Source of the DNA: Blautia sp. SC05B48
GTDB taxonomy: Bacteria; Bacillota; Clostridia; Lachnospirales; Lachnospiraceae
Length of the DNA stretch: 64,000 bases
Direction of reading: 5' to 3'
Assembly: GCF_005848555.1 (NCBI RefSeq)
Contig: NZ_CP040518.1
Location: 2,355,001 to 2,419,000 of the forward strand
A program made the translations under genes and the position numbers. Below, piece after piece: positions 18,405-26,642 of the stretch; positions within the stretch are counted from its first letter, which is position 1, and each line of letters opens with the position of its first letter. The notes below the pieces were generated by a model. That model made no database searches and had not been told where the DNA came from. It saw only the letters and a program-made list of their open reading frames with translations.

Positions 18405-19964
18405 GTGGCAGGCACAATTATCGGTGTTATTGTCGCTGTGGTAGTCACGCTACTTATTGCAGTTCCTGTTACTTGCAAGGTTGCTGTTGACAAGAAAGTA
18501 CGCAAGGATGCGGAAATCATAGGTACAGCAGAGGATAAGGCAAGGAATATTCTTGATGAAGCATTGAAAGCAGCAGAGACCAAGAAACGAGAAACTTTAC
18601 TTGAAGTAAAGGAAGAATCTCTGCGAACTAAAAATGAACTGGAAAGGGAAACCAAGGAACGGAGAAACGAGCTGCAGAGATATGAGAAGCGAGTTTTGTC
18701 AAAAGAGGAATCTGTTGACAAAAAAGCGAATGCGGTGGAGAAGCGTGAGCTGGAATGTACAGCGAAATTTAACGAGTTACAAGAAAAAGAAAAACGAGTA
18801 AATGAACTTGAGGAAAAAGGAGTACAGGAACTGGAACGAGTTTCAGGTCTTACCTCCGAACAGGCAAAAGAAGAATTACTGAAATCTGTAGAAGATGACG
18901 TAAAGGTGGATGTTGCAAGACTCTATAAAGAGCTTGAGAACAGAGCCAAGGAAGATGCCAATAAGAAAGCCAGGGAATATGTAGTCAATGCTATTCAGAA
19001 ATGTGCAGTGGATCATGTTTCCGAGACAACGATTTCTGTGGTACAGCTTCCAAGTGATGAAATGAAGGGAAGGATTATCGGTCGTGAAGGCCGTAACATC
19101 CGTACACTTGAGACACTTACCGGTGTGGATCTGATCATTGATGATACACCGGAGGCAGTGGTACTTTCCGCATTTGATCCGATCAGGAGAGAGATTGCCA
19201 GAGTGGCTCTTGAGAAACTGATCGTGGATGGACGTATCCATCCGGCAAGAATTGAAGAGATGGTAGAGAAAGCCCAGAAAGAAGTGGAAGCACAGATCCG
19301 GGAAGACGGTGAGAATGCTGCCATGGATGTAGGGGTACATGGAATCCATCCGGAACTTCTGAAGCTTCTTGGACGTATGAAATTCCGTTCAAGCTATGGA
19401 CAGAATGCTCTGAGACATTCAATTGAGGTTGCACAGCTTTCCGGACTTCTTGCAGGAGAAGTTGGTGTGGATGTGCGTATGGCCAAGCGTGCCGGACTTC
19501 TTCATGACATTGGTAAATCCATTGACCATGAGGTAGAAGGTTCTCATATTCAGATCGGTGTGGATCTCTGCAAGAAATACAAGGAGTCCCCGATCGTTAT
19601 CAACACGGTTGCGTCTCATCATGGTGATGTGGAGCCGGAATCTCTGATCGCGTGTATTGTACAGGCTGCTGATGCAATTTCCGCAGCAAGACCTGGAGCA
19701 AGACGTGAGACCCTGGAAACCTATACTAATCGTCTGAAACAGCTTGAGGATATCACCAATGAATTCAAGGGTGTAGAGAAATCTTTTGCTATTCAGGCAG
19801 GAAGAGAAATTCGTGTTATGGTCGTGCCGGATCATGTAAGTGATGCAGATATGGTTCTCCTTGCAAGAGATATTGCAAAGCAGATCGAAGCAGAGCTTGA
19901 GTATCCTGGACAGATCAAAGTTAATGTGATCCGTGAAAGCAGAGCGGTTGACTACGCAAAATAA
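18405..19964 (+). CDS. rny: Ribonuclease Y
   Basis: Membrane-anchored endoribonuclease that initiates mRNA decay. 519 residues: N-terminal TM anchor (about residues 3-22), a long charged coiled coil to about residue 190, a KH domain with the motif [12 protein letters not shown] (about 220), and an HD domain with the metal-binding pair in [12 protein letters not shown] (about 365). The start is GTG at 18405, six bases after AAGGAGGTG; no ATG is available nearby. The recA-recX-rny order is typical of Clostridia. Confidence 0.95.
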   Translation: MAGTIIGVIVAVVVTLLIAVPVTCKVAVDKKVRKDAEIIGTAEDKARNILDEALKAAETKKRETLLEVKEESLRTKNELERETKERRNELQRYEKRVLSKEESVDKKANAVEKRELECTAKFNELQEKEKRVNELEEKGVQELERVSGLTSEQAKEELLKSVEDDVKVDVARLYKELENRAKEDANKKAREYVVNAIQKCAVDHVSETTISVVQLPSDEMKGRIIGREGRNIRTLETLTGVDLIIDDTPEAVVLSAFDPIRREIARVALEKLIVDGRIHPARIEEMVEKAQKEVEAQIREDGENAAMDVGVHGIHPELLKLLGRMKFRSSYGQNALRHSIEVAQLSGLLAGEVGVDVRMAKRAGLLHDIGKSIDHEVEGSHIQIGVDLCKKYKESPIVINTVASHHGDVEPESLIACIVQAADAISAARPGARRETLETYTNRLKQLEDITNEFKGVEKSFAIQAGREIRVMVVPDHVSDADMVLLARDIAKQIEAELEYPGQIKVNVIRESRAVDYAK

Positions 19965-19995
19965 GCTTTCAATGGAAGAAAGTTCTGGAAATATC

Positions 19996-20031
19996 AAAGG
20001 CCGGACAGCTTTTTAGCTGGCCGGCCTTTTT
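19996..20031 (+). terminator. Intrinsic terminator after rny
   Basis: AAGGCCGG and CCGGCCTT pair with an inner CAGCT/AGCTG helix and end in a T run, about 32 bases after the stop codon. Confidence 0.85.
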
Positions 20032-20093
20032 GTCATGTGGAAAAACGGTCATATTACCGGAAAAACAGGCGTAAACTGGTACAGGGTGAGTAA

Positions 20094-20702
20094 ATGGAGA
20101 GTAAGACAGAGAACCGGAAGTGGAAAAATGCCGGACGTTTTCCGGCGGAGCTTCTTTTTATGACCGGAGTTTTTGCGGGAAATGTGTTGCCGAATCTGAT
20201 CTGGAAAATGGAGTGGAAGCAGAAAACCCTGGCTTCTTTTTATCTGATCCGCAGCTTTGCAGGAAAAGATATTTCCGGCGGAGCTTATTTCCTGGAAGTG
20301 CTGCGACGAAGAGGCGTTTTTTTTCTTCTGTTGTTTTTATGCGGATTTACAATATTCGGAGTGCCTTTGACGGTCGCATATATGCTGTTTTTGGGAATGG
20401 AGACAGGAATGATCCTGGCATTATCGGTTCTGGAATTTGGTATTTATGGCGGTGTGGCCGGCGCCGGACTTCTGATGCCGCAGTATCTGGTCTATATTCC
20501 GGCGTATTTTTATCTTGCAGGTATCGTATACAGACAATCGTATGGGATCTGGAAAAATTATGGACTTGTGCCGCAGAAAACAGGGGCTTATTTTCGGCAG
20601 GGGATCACAGTTTTTCTGCTGTATACAGGAGGAATCCTTGCAGAAAGTTTTCTGAATCCCTGGATCGTAGAAAAAGTTATAAAGGGCCTGAAATTTTTTT
20701 GA
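20094..20702 (+). CDS. spoIIM: Stage II sporulation protein M-like membrane protein
   Basis: 202 residues with four to five TM segments. The SpoIIM/DUF95 pattern is recognisable: AELLFMTGVFAGNVLP near the start, the FLCGFTIFGVPLT segment and a LAESFLNPWI end. In B. subtilis SpoIIM works with SpoIID and SpoIIP in engulfment, and it lies beside the xerD homologue ripX as here, which supports the call. GGGTGAG is the ribosome site. Sequence similarity by eye is moderate. Confidence 0.78.
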   Translation: MESKTENRKWKNAGRFPAELLFMTGVFAGNVLPNLIWKMEWKQKTLASFYLIRSFAGKDISGGAYFLEVLRRRGVFFLLLFLCGFTIFGVPLTVAYMLFLGMETGMILALSVLEFGIYGGVAGAGLLMPQYLVYIPAYFYLAGIVYRQSYGIWKNYGLVPQKTGAYFRQGITVFLLYTGGILAESFLNPWIVEKVIKGLKFF

Positions 20703-20881
20703 GGAAAATTTCCACAATATCTAGTGATGGTTTCCATAAAATCTGCGATATTTGGTAGTTTGTGCCGGAAAGTGTTGAAATTGTGCGGTTTTACGATGAA
20801 AAACTGTTTGATTTTATGTAAAATTCACAGTATAATTCAGTCATAAACGAGTATGATTTTAGAGAAACGGGATGCAGAGAA

Positions 20882-21766
20882 ATGGACATAGAGATACGGG
20901 AATTTATTACATATTTACATAATAGAAAAAGGACGTCACATAATACAGAAGTATCTTACCAGAGAGACCTGAAGAAGATGGCAGTGTATTTTGCAGATCG
21001 TGGGATCTATGATATCCGAGATGTAGGAGAACTGGAGCTAGAAGGCTATCTCAGCTATATGGAGAGAGGACAGTTCGCTTCCTCAACGATCTCCAGAAAT
21101 GTAGCATCTATCCGTGCCTTGTTTCAGTATCTTTATCAGGAGAACAGGATCGAGAGGGATCCGTCTCTGGAACTGAAGCCGCCCAAGGTTGAGAAGCGGA
21201 TGCCGGAGATCCTTACTGTGGATGAGGTAGACCGCCTTTTGAAACAGCCGGATCTGAATACACCGAAGGGAATCCGGGACAGTGCCATGCTGGAGCTTTT
21301 GTATGCTACAGGAATGCGTGTCAGTGAACTTTTGCGGCTGAATCTGGAGGATCTCAATCTGCGGCTTGGTTATGTAGTCTGTCACGATGAGGATAAGGAA
21401 CGGGTGATCCCGATAGGAAATGTATGCAAAACAGCCATGGAGAAATATCTGAAGGAAGCCCGTGGAAAATTTGTGAAAGAAAATGAGACGGAGAGTCTTT
21501 TTACCAACTGTTCAGGAAAATCCATGAGCAGACAGGGATTCTGGAAGGTTCTGAAGGGATATGCAGAGGAAGCCGGGATCCAGCATGATATCACGCCGCA
21601 TACACTGAGACATTCTTTTGCCGCACATATGCTGCAGAATGGAGCGGACGTGAAGAGTGTGCAGGAAATGCTTGGACATTCGGATATTTCCACCACACAG
21701 GTCTATCTGAATTTTGGCGCTGCGAAAATGCGAGACGTATATATGAAAGCACATCCGAGGCATTGA
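20882..21766 (+). CDS. xerD: Tyrosine recombinase XerD
   Basis: Chromosome-dimer resolution recombinase. 294 residues: N-terminal SAM-like core-binding domain (1-90) and catalytic domain with Arg in ATGMRVSELLRLN (about 147), His-x-x-Arg in HTLRHSFA (about 240), His in LGHSDISTTQ (about 267) and the tyrosine in TQVYLNF (about 276). The ATG has AGAG upstream. It is a housekeeping gene, not a phage integrase, given the spoIIM partner. Confidence 0.9.
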   Translation: MDIEIREFITYLHNRKRTSHNTEVSYQRDLKKMAVYFADRGIYDIRDVGELELEGYLSYMERGQFASSTISRNVASIRALFQYLYQENRIERDPSLELKPPKVEKRMPEILTVDEVDRLLKQPDLNTPKGIRDSAMLELLYATGMRVSELLRLNLEDLNLRLGYVVCHDEDKERVIPIGNVCKTAMEKYLKEARGKFVKENETESLFTNCSGKSMSRQGFWKVLKGYAEEAGIQHDITPHTLRHSFAAHMLQNGADVKSVQEMLGHSDISTTQVYLNFGAAKMRDVYMKAHPRH

Positions 21767-21793
21767 TCTGTAAGAAATAATATAAAAAACGCG

Positions 21794-21850
21794 TTCAAAA
21801 AAGAACCGGCAGCTTCCAAAATGGGAGAATGTCGGTTCTTTTTTTGAACA
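21794..21850 (+). terminator. Intrinsic terminator between xerD and the convergent DAHP synthase gene
   Basis: GTTCAAAAAAGAACCGGC pairs with GTCGGTTCTTTTTTTGAAC; the long A/T flanks mean it can terminate transcription from both sides. Confidence 0.8.
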
Positions 21851-21905
21851 TAAATTGTAGAATGATCACAAATGTCTGTTCCCTGAAGTGCAGATCAGAC
21901 AGAAC

Positions 21906-22937
21906 TTAGCAATTTTCAGCGATCGTGTAAAGCAGCTTCTCAGACTCATCCCAACCAAGGCAGGCATCTGTGATGGATTTTCCGTAGATGTGATCTCCAC
22001 CGATCTTCTGGTTGCCTGGTTCGATATAGCTCTCGATCATGAGACCCTTTACCATGGAGTGAAGCTCAGGATCTACCTGACGGCTGTGAAGAACCTCACT
22101 TGCGATACGAACCTGCTGCTCGTAATGCTTGTTGGAGTTGGAGTGGTTGGTATCCACGATCACTGCCGGGTTGGCAAGGTTCTTTGCATGGTATTTGTCA
22201 TAGAGAAGACGAAGATCCTCGTAATGGTAGTTCGGGATCGCTTCCCCATGCTTGTTTACTGCACCGCGAAGGATTGCGTGAGAGAGTGGGTTGCCGGTGG
22301 TCTCAACCTCCCAGCTTCTGTAAATAAAACGATGAGCGCCCTGTGCTGCAACAATGGAGTTCAGCATAACGCTGTAGTCACCACTGGTAGGGTTCTTCAT
22401 ACCAGCCGGAACATCCATGCCGCTGACAGTGAGTCTGTGCTGCTGATCTTCAACAGAACGTGCGCCTACAGCAACGTAGGAAAGCACATCCGAGAGATAA
22501 CGGTAGTTCTCCGGGTAAAGCATCTCATCTGCACAGGTGAAGCCACTTTCGCGGATAGCACGCATGTGCATCTTGCGGATCGCGATCAGTCCGGCAAGAA
22601 GGTTCGGTTTTTTCTCAGGATCCGGCTGATGGACCATTCCCTTGTATCCTTCACCGGTTGTACGTGGCTTGTTTGTGTAAACACGCGGGATGATAAGGAC
22701 TTTATCCTCGATCTTTTCCTGAACTTTGCGAAGTCTTAAAAGATAATCGCATACGGCATCTTCGTTATCTGCAGAACATGGTCCGATGATAGCGAGGAAT
22801 TTATCGGATTTTCCGGTGAAAACGTCGCGAATCTCAGCATCGCGTTTCTCCTTGAGCGCCTGAAGTTCAGCATCGAGCGGATACTGATTGCGGATTTCCT
22901 CAGGAGTTGGCAGTTTTTTTATGAATTCAAAACTCAT
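21906..22937 (-). CDS. aroF: 3-deoxy-7-phosphoheptulonate synthase (class I)
   Basis: First step of the shikimate pathway, condensing PEP and erythrose 4-phosphate. 343 residues of the AroFGH (class I alpha) type, with the PEP-binding IGPCSADN (about residue 50), YTNKPRTTGEGYKG (about 87), the KNPTSGD block (about 180), the metal-binding histidine of DTNHSNSNK (about 262) and SYIEPGNQ (about 300). Which aromatic amino acid inhibits it cannot be read off. The symbol denotes the family, not the specific isozyme. Confidence 0.92.
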   Translation of the reverse strand: MSFEFIKKLPTPEEIRNQYPLDAELQALKEKRDAEIRDVFTGKSDKFLAIIGPCSADNEDAVCDYLLRLRKVQEKIEDKVLIIPRVYTNKPRTTGEGYKGMVHQPDPEKKPNLLAGLIAIRKMHMRAIRESGFTCADEMLYPENYRYLSDVLSYVAVGARSVEDQQHRLTVSGMDVPAGMKNPTSGDYSVMLNSIVAAQGAHRFIYRSWEVETTGNPLSHAILRGAVNKHGEAIPNYHYEDLRLLYDKYHAKNLANPAVIVDTNHSNSNKHYEQQVRIASEVLHSRQVDPELHSMVKGLMIESYIEPGNQKIGGDHIYGKSITDACLGWDESEKLLYTIAENC

Positions 22938-22979
22938 AGTACTTTATTCCTCCATAACTATAGACATTTCGATTATTTA

Positions 22980-24314
22980 TTATAAACGATTATTGGTCGA
23001 TTGTCGATAGGGAAATTTTAGCGCTTTCACGTGTAGAAGAGTAAGCAGCAGCTCACCCAGAAAAATTCCGTAAAAATAGCCTCGGATCCCCGTTGCCGGA
23101 ATTATAAAAACAACGGAGAAAATACGGATGAGAATGCCGGCAATACTGTGGATCAGACAGAGCCCCGGTTTTCCAAGTCCCTGCAGGATGCTGGTGAGCA
23201 TGGTGTTTGTATAAAGAAAAGGACAGATAAAAGACAGATACCGTATGTAGGTTCCGGCAGTCTGGCTGTGAAAAAGCAATGTTCCGAGGAATGGGCCAAA
23301 AAGAAAGAATCCGCTTCCGCATAGAAATCCCAGGAACATGCACAGAAAAAAGGTCTGATCTGTGACACGGCGGATCTGCTTCTGCTTTCCCAGTGCATCA
23401 AGCTGTGCGATGGAAGGCATCAGCATTACAGCGGCGGAAGACGTAAGTGTGGAAGGAAACAGGAGCAGGGGCAGTGCCATTCCTGTAAAGATCCCATAGA
23501 TCTTCAGTGAGTCTGAGGCTGTCATGCCGGAACGCAGAAGCATCTGTGGGATCAGGACCGCTTCTATGCTGCCGAGAAGTGTCAGAAGAATCCTGTTCAG
23601 GGAAATGGGAAAAGACAGTGTGAAAAGGTCCTTTATCAGCGGAAAGATCCTGACGGGAGTCTTTTCGTGTACAGGGTGATTTCCGAAATGAAAGGAAACT
23701 ACCAGCAGCGACACCAGCGAAGCGGCAGTCTCTCCGGCAAGGGAACCTCCCGCTGCGATCAATGCAGTGATCGGACGTCCTTCGGAAAGAAAGATCAGAT
23801 ACAGGATATAGGTAGTGCCGATCCGTGCAGACTGCTCCGAAAGCTGCACGACTGCCGGAACAGAGGCTTTTTTCCGGGCATAATAATAGCTGTCAATGCA
23901 GGAATGAATGGCACAGAGAGGAATACTGACAGCTGTTAGGCGAAGAAGACCGGCAGTCTGCGGTGTTTTCAGAATTGTGGAAGCAAAAAAATATGCGTGC
24001 TGAAAAAGCAGAAAACCGGCTGCAGCAGAAAAAAAGACAGCCATAAGTGTTCCTGTGACCAGCGAAAAACGTGCCTCCTTTTTCTCCTGAAGGGCAAGTC
24101 TGGATGCGATCAGGCGTGAAAGGGCAGACTGGATCCCTGTATAGGATAAAGCGGCCATAAGTCCCTGGAGAGGAAGAACCAGCTGATACAAACCAAGACC
24201 TTCCGCACCAATGGCATGGGAGAGGAATATTCTATAAAAGAAACCTGCGATACGGCTGATAAGGCCTGTGCAGGCAAGAATCAGGGTTCCTTTGAGAAAT
24301 ATTTTTTTTGACAT
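22980..24314 (-). CDS. spoVB: Stage V sporulation protein B-like flippase
   Basis: 444-residue MOP-superfamily membrane protein with about 12-14 TM segments, starting MSKKIFLKGTLILACTGLI, the SpoVB-like opening followed by FYRIFLSHAIGAEGLGLYQL. SpoVB is needed for spore cortex peptidoglycan synthesis. I use the ATG at 24314; an in-frame ATG 144 bases upstream would read through the divergent iscR promoter region and is rejected. It is the second flippase of this superfamily in the window; the SpoVB assignment rests on this N-terminal pattern. Confidence 0.78.
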   Translation of the reverse strand: MSKKIFLKGTLILACTGLISRIAGFFYRIFLSHAIGAEGLGLYQLVLPLQGLMAALSYTGIQSALSRLIASRLALQEKKEARFSLVTGTLMAVFFSAAAGFLLFQHAYFFASTILKTPQTAGLLRLTAVSIPLCAIHSCIDSYYYARKKASVPAVVQLSEQSARIGTTYILYLIFLSEGRPITALIAAGGSLAGETAASLVSLLVVSFHFGNHPVHEKTPVRIFPLIKDLFTLSFPISLNRILLTLLGSIEAVLIPQMLLRSGMTASDSLKIYGIFTGMALPLLLFPSTLTSSAAVMLMPSIAQLDALGKQKQIRRVTDQTFFLCMFLGFLCGSGFFLFGPFLGTLLFHSQTAGTYIRYLSFICPFLYTNTMLTSILQGLGKPGLCLIHSIAGILIRIFSVVFIIPATGIRGYFYGIFLGELLLTLLHVKALKFPYRQSTNNRL

Positions 24315-24358
24315 GGATAACCTTGAGTCTTTTTTGTCAGTATATGAAGAAGTTAGTC

Positions 24359-24387
24359 TTGACAGAACCATATGTTTCTGATAGAGT
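24359..24387 (+). promoter_or_regulatory. Promoter of the Rrf2-nifS-nifU operon
   Basis: TTGACA (24359-24364) and TAGAGT (24382-24387), spacer 17. It lies between the divergent spoVB-like and iscR-like genes, so Rrf2 autoregulation here is plausible. Confidence 0.6.
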
Positions 24388-24436
24388 AAACATGAAATCC
24401 GAGGAAAACACTGGGAATTGAAAAAGAGGTGAGCGG

Positions 24437-24865
24437 ATGAAACTGTCAACAAGAGCAAAATACGGACTTAAGGCTTTGATAGACCTTGGTCTTTACAGTG
24501 AAAAAGAAGCGGTCTCGCTTCAGAGTATTGCGGGCCGTCAGAATATATCAGTCAGCTATCTGGAGCAGCTGATGGCACTTTTGAAGAAAGCGGGCCTTGT
24601 GAAGAGTGTCCGCGGTGCAGCCGGAGGATACTTCCTTGGAAGACCGGCAGAAGAGATTTCAGTGGGAGATATCCTTCGTGTCCTGGAGGGTGGCCTGGAG
24701 GCTGCAACATGTCCGGGAACAGAAGGTGACGGTGGCTGCCAGGGTTCTGATCTCTGCGTGGCTAAATTAGTGTGGAAGAGGATCAACGACAGCATCACAG
24801 ATGCAGTGGATACCCTGATGCTCAGTGAGCTGATCGAAGAAAGTCGGAGAATACACGAAAAATAA
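24437..24865 (+). CDS. Rrf2-family transcriptional regulator, IscR/CymR-like
   Basis: 142-residue winged-helix regulator. The Rrf2 start MKLSTRAKYGLKALIDLGLY and the DNA-binding SYLEQLMALLKKAGLVKS are clear. Three cysteines lie in the loop CPGTEGDGGCQGSDLC (about residues 95-110), the IscR arrangement that holds a [2Fe-2S] cluster, so it probably senses iron-sulfur status. It is the first gene of the nifS-nifU transcription unit, as IscR is in isc operons. Confidence 0.9.
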   Translation: MKLSTRAKYGLKALIDLGLYSEKEAVSLQSIAGRQNISVSYLEQLMALLKKAGLVKSVRGAAGGYFLGRPAEEISVGDILRVLEGGLEAATCPGTEGDGGCQGSDLCVAKLVWKRINDSITDAVDTLMLSELIEESRRIHEK

Positions 24866-24890
24866 TTATCCTGAACAGGAGGAAAAGAAA

Positions 24891-26078
24891 ATGGGAAAAA
24901 TGATATATCTGGACAATGCGGCTACCACAAAGACCGCACCGGAAGTTGTGGAGGCTATGCTGCCGTATTTTACAGAGTTTTATGGAAATGCTTCAACCGT
25001 TTATGATTTTGCGGCAAACAGCAAGGCTGCCATCGCAAAGGCAAGACAGCAGATCGCAGATGTGATCGGAGCCAAAAAAGAGGAGATCTATTTTACAGCA
25101 GGTGGTTCCGAGTCTGATAACTGGGCTCTGAAAGCGACCTTTGAGGCATATAAAAATAAAGGAAACCATATCATCACAACAAAGATCGAGCATCATGCCA
25201 TCCTTCATACCTGCGAGTACCTTGAAAAAGAACGTGGTGCCAAGGTCACATACCTGGATGTAGATGAGAATGGTTTCATTGACCTGGATGAGCTTCAGAA
25301 AGCCATCACACCGGAGACCATCCTGATCTCTGTTATGGCTGCAAACAATGAGATCGGTACTCTTGAGCCGCTGAAAGAGATCGGCCAGATCGCACATGAG
25401 CATGGAATCCTGTTCCATACAGATGCTGTTCAGGCATTCGGCCAGATCCCGATCAATGTAGATGAGTTCAATATTGATATGCTCAGCTCCAGCGGACATA
25501 AGATCAACGGACCGAAGGGAATCGGCTTCCTTTATATCCGTAAGGGCGTTAAGATCCGCTCATTCGTACATGGCGGAGCACAGGAGAGAAAACGTCGTGC
25601 AGGTACAGAGAACGTTCCTGGTATCGTAGGATACGGTCTTGCAGCAGAGCGTGCAAACAAGTCCATGAAAGAGCGTACTGCAAAAGAAATCGAGATCAGA
25701 GATCATATGATCAGCAGGATCCTCACAGAGATCCCGTACGTACGTCTCAATGGAGATAAAGTAAAACGTCTTCCGAACAACGTAAATGTAAGCATCCAGT
25801 TCATCGAGGGAGAGTCACTTCTTCTGATGCTTGATAATTTCGGAATCTGTGCATCCAGCGGTTCCGCATGTACATCCGGTTCTCTGGATCCGTCACACGT
25901 TCTGTTAGCTATCGGTCTTCCTCATGAGATCGCACACGGATCTCTCCGTATGACCTTAAGCGAGGAGACGACAATGGAGGATGTTGATTTTGTAGTAGAT
26001 AAGCTGAAAGATATTACTGCAAACTTAAGAAGCATGTCTCCATTATATGAAGATTTTATTAAAAAGCAGAAAAAATAA
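24891..26078 (+). CDS. nifS: Cysteine desulfurase NifS/IscS family
   Basis: PLP enzyme that takes sulfur from cysteine for Fe-S cluster assembly. 395 residues with the PLP lysine in SSSGHKINGPKG (about residue 204), HTDAVQAFGQ (about 180) and the catalytic cysteine loop SGSACTSGSLDPSHVL (about 325-340), i.e. the class I long-loop type. AGGAGG lies upstream. Followed 28 bases later by its scaffold gene. Confidence 0.95.
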   Translation: MGKMIYLDNAATTKTAPEVVEAMLPYFTEFYGNASTVYDFAANSKAAIAKARQQIADVIGAKKEEIYFTAGGSESDNWALKATFEAYKNKGNHIITTKIEHHAILHTCEYLEKERGAKVTYLDVDENGFIDLDELQKAITPETILISVMAANNEIGTLEPLKEIGQIAHEHGILFHTDAVQAFGQIPINVDEFNIDMLSSSGHKINGPKGIGFLYIRKGVKIRSFVHGGAQERKRRAGTENVPGIVGYGLAAERANKSMKERTAKEIEIRDHMISRILTEIPYVRLNGDKVKRLPNNVNVSIQFIEGESLLLMLDNFGICASSGSACTSGSLDPSHVLLAIGLPHEIAHGSLRMTLSEETTMEDVDFVVDKLKDITANLRSMSPLYEDFIKKQKK

Positions 26079-26106
26079 TAAAAATACTTGCCAGGAGGAA
26101 AAAATA

Positions 26107-26553
26107 ATGTATAGTGAAAAAGTAATGGATCATTTTCAGCATCCACGTAATGTCGGTGAGATCGAAAACGCAAGTGGCGTGGGTACTGTAGGAAATGCAA
26201 AATGCGGTGATATTATGAGAATATTCCTTGATATCGATGACGAAACTCATATTATCAAAGACTGCAAATTTAAAACATTTGGATGCGGTGCAGCAGTTGC
26301 AACAAGCAGCATGGCAACAGAACTTGTAATGGGCAAGACCATTGAGGAAGCTATGGAAGTAACCAACAAGGCCGTTATGGAGGCTCTGGACGGACTTCCG
26401 CCGGTAAAGATCCACTGTTCCCTGCTTGCTGAGGAAGCAATTCATGCAGCTCTCTGGGATTATGCAGAGAAACATCACATTAAGATCGAGGGGCTTTCCA
26501 AACCGAAGTCTGATATCCACGAGGGTGAAGAGGATACAGAAGAGGAGTATTGA
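26107..26553 (+). CDS. nifU: Fe-S cluster assembly scaffold NifU/IscU
   Basis: 148-residue scaffold on which NifS-derived sulfur and iron assemble. Cluster ligands are Cys in GNAKCGDIM (about residue 37), CGAA in FGCGAAVATSS (about 62) and Cys in IHCSLLAEE (about 106). I use the ATG at 26107 because AGGAGG is nine bases before it; an in-frame ATG 60 bases upstream overlaps nifS. The C-terminal tail (HEGEEDTEEEY) is acidic. Confidence 0.94.
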   Translation: MYSEKVMDHFQHPRNVGEIENASGVGTVGNAKCGDIMRIFLDIDDETHIIKDCKFKTFGCGAAVATSSMATELVMGKTIEEAMEVTNKAVMEALDGLPPVKIHCSLLAEEAIHAALWDYAEKHHIKIEGLSKPKSDIHEGEEDTEEEY

Positions 26554-26642
26554 TCCCTTTTATTTACGATCATAACCGGGGCATGAGCAAGCTTCAGTTG
26601 AACAGAACCGTAAGCCATTGAAAGGACAGGTAAGTAAGAAGC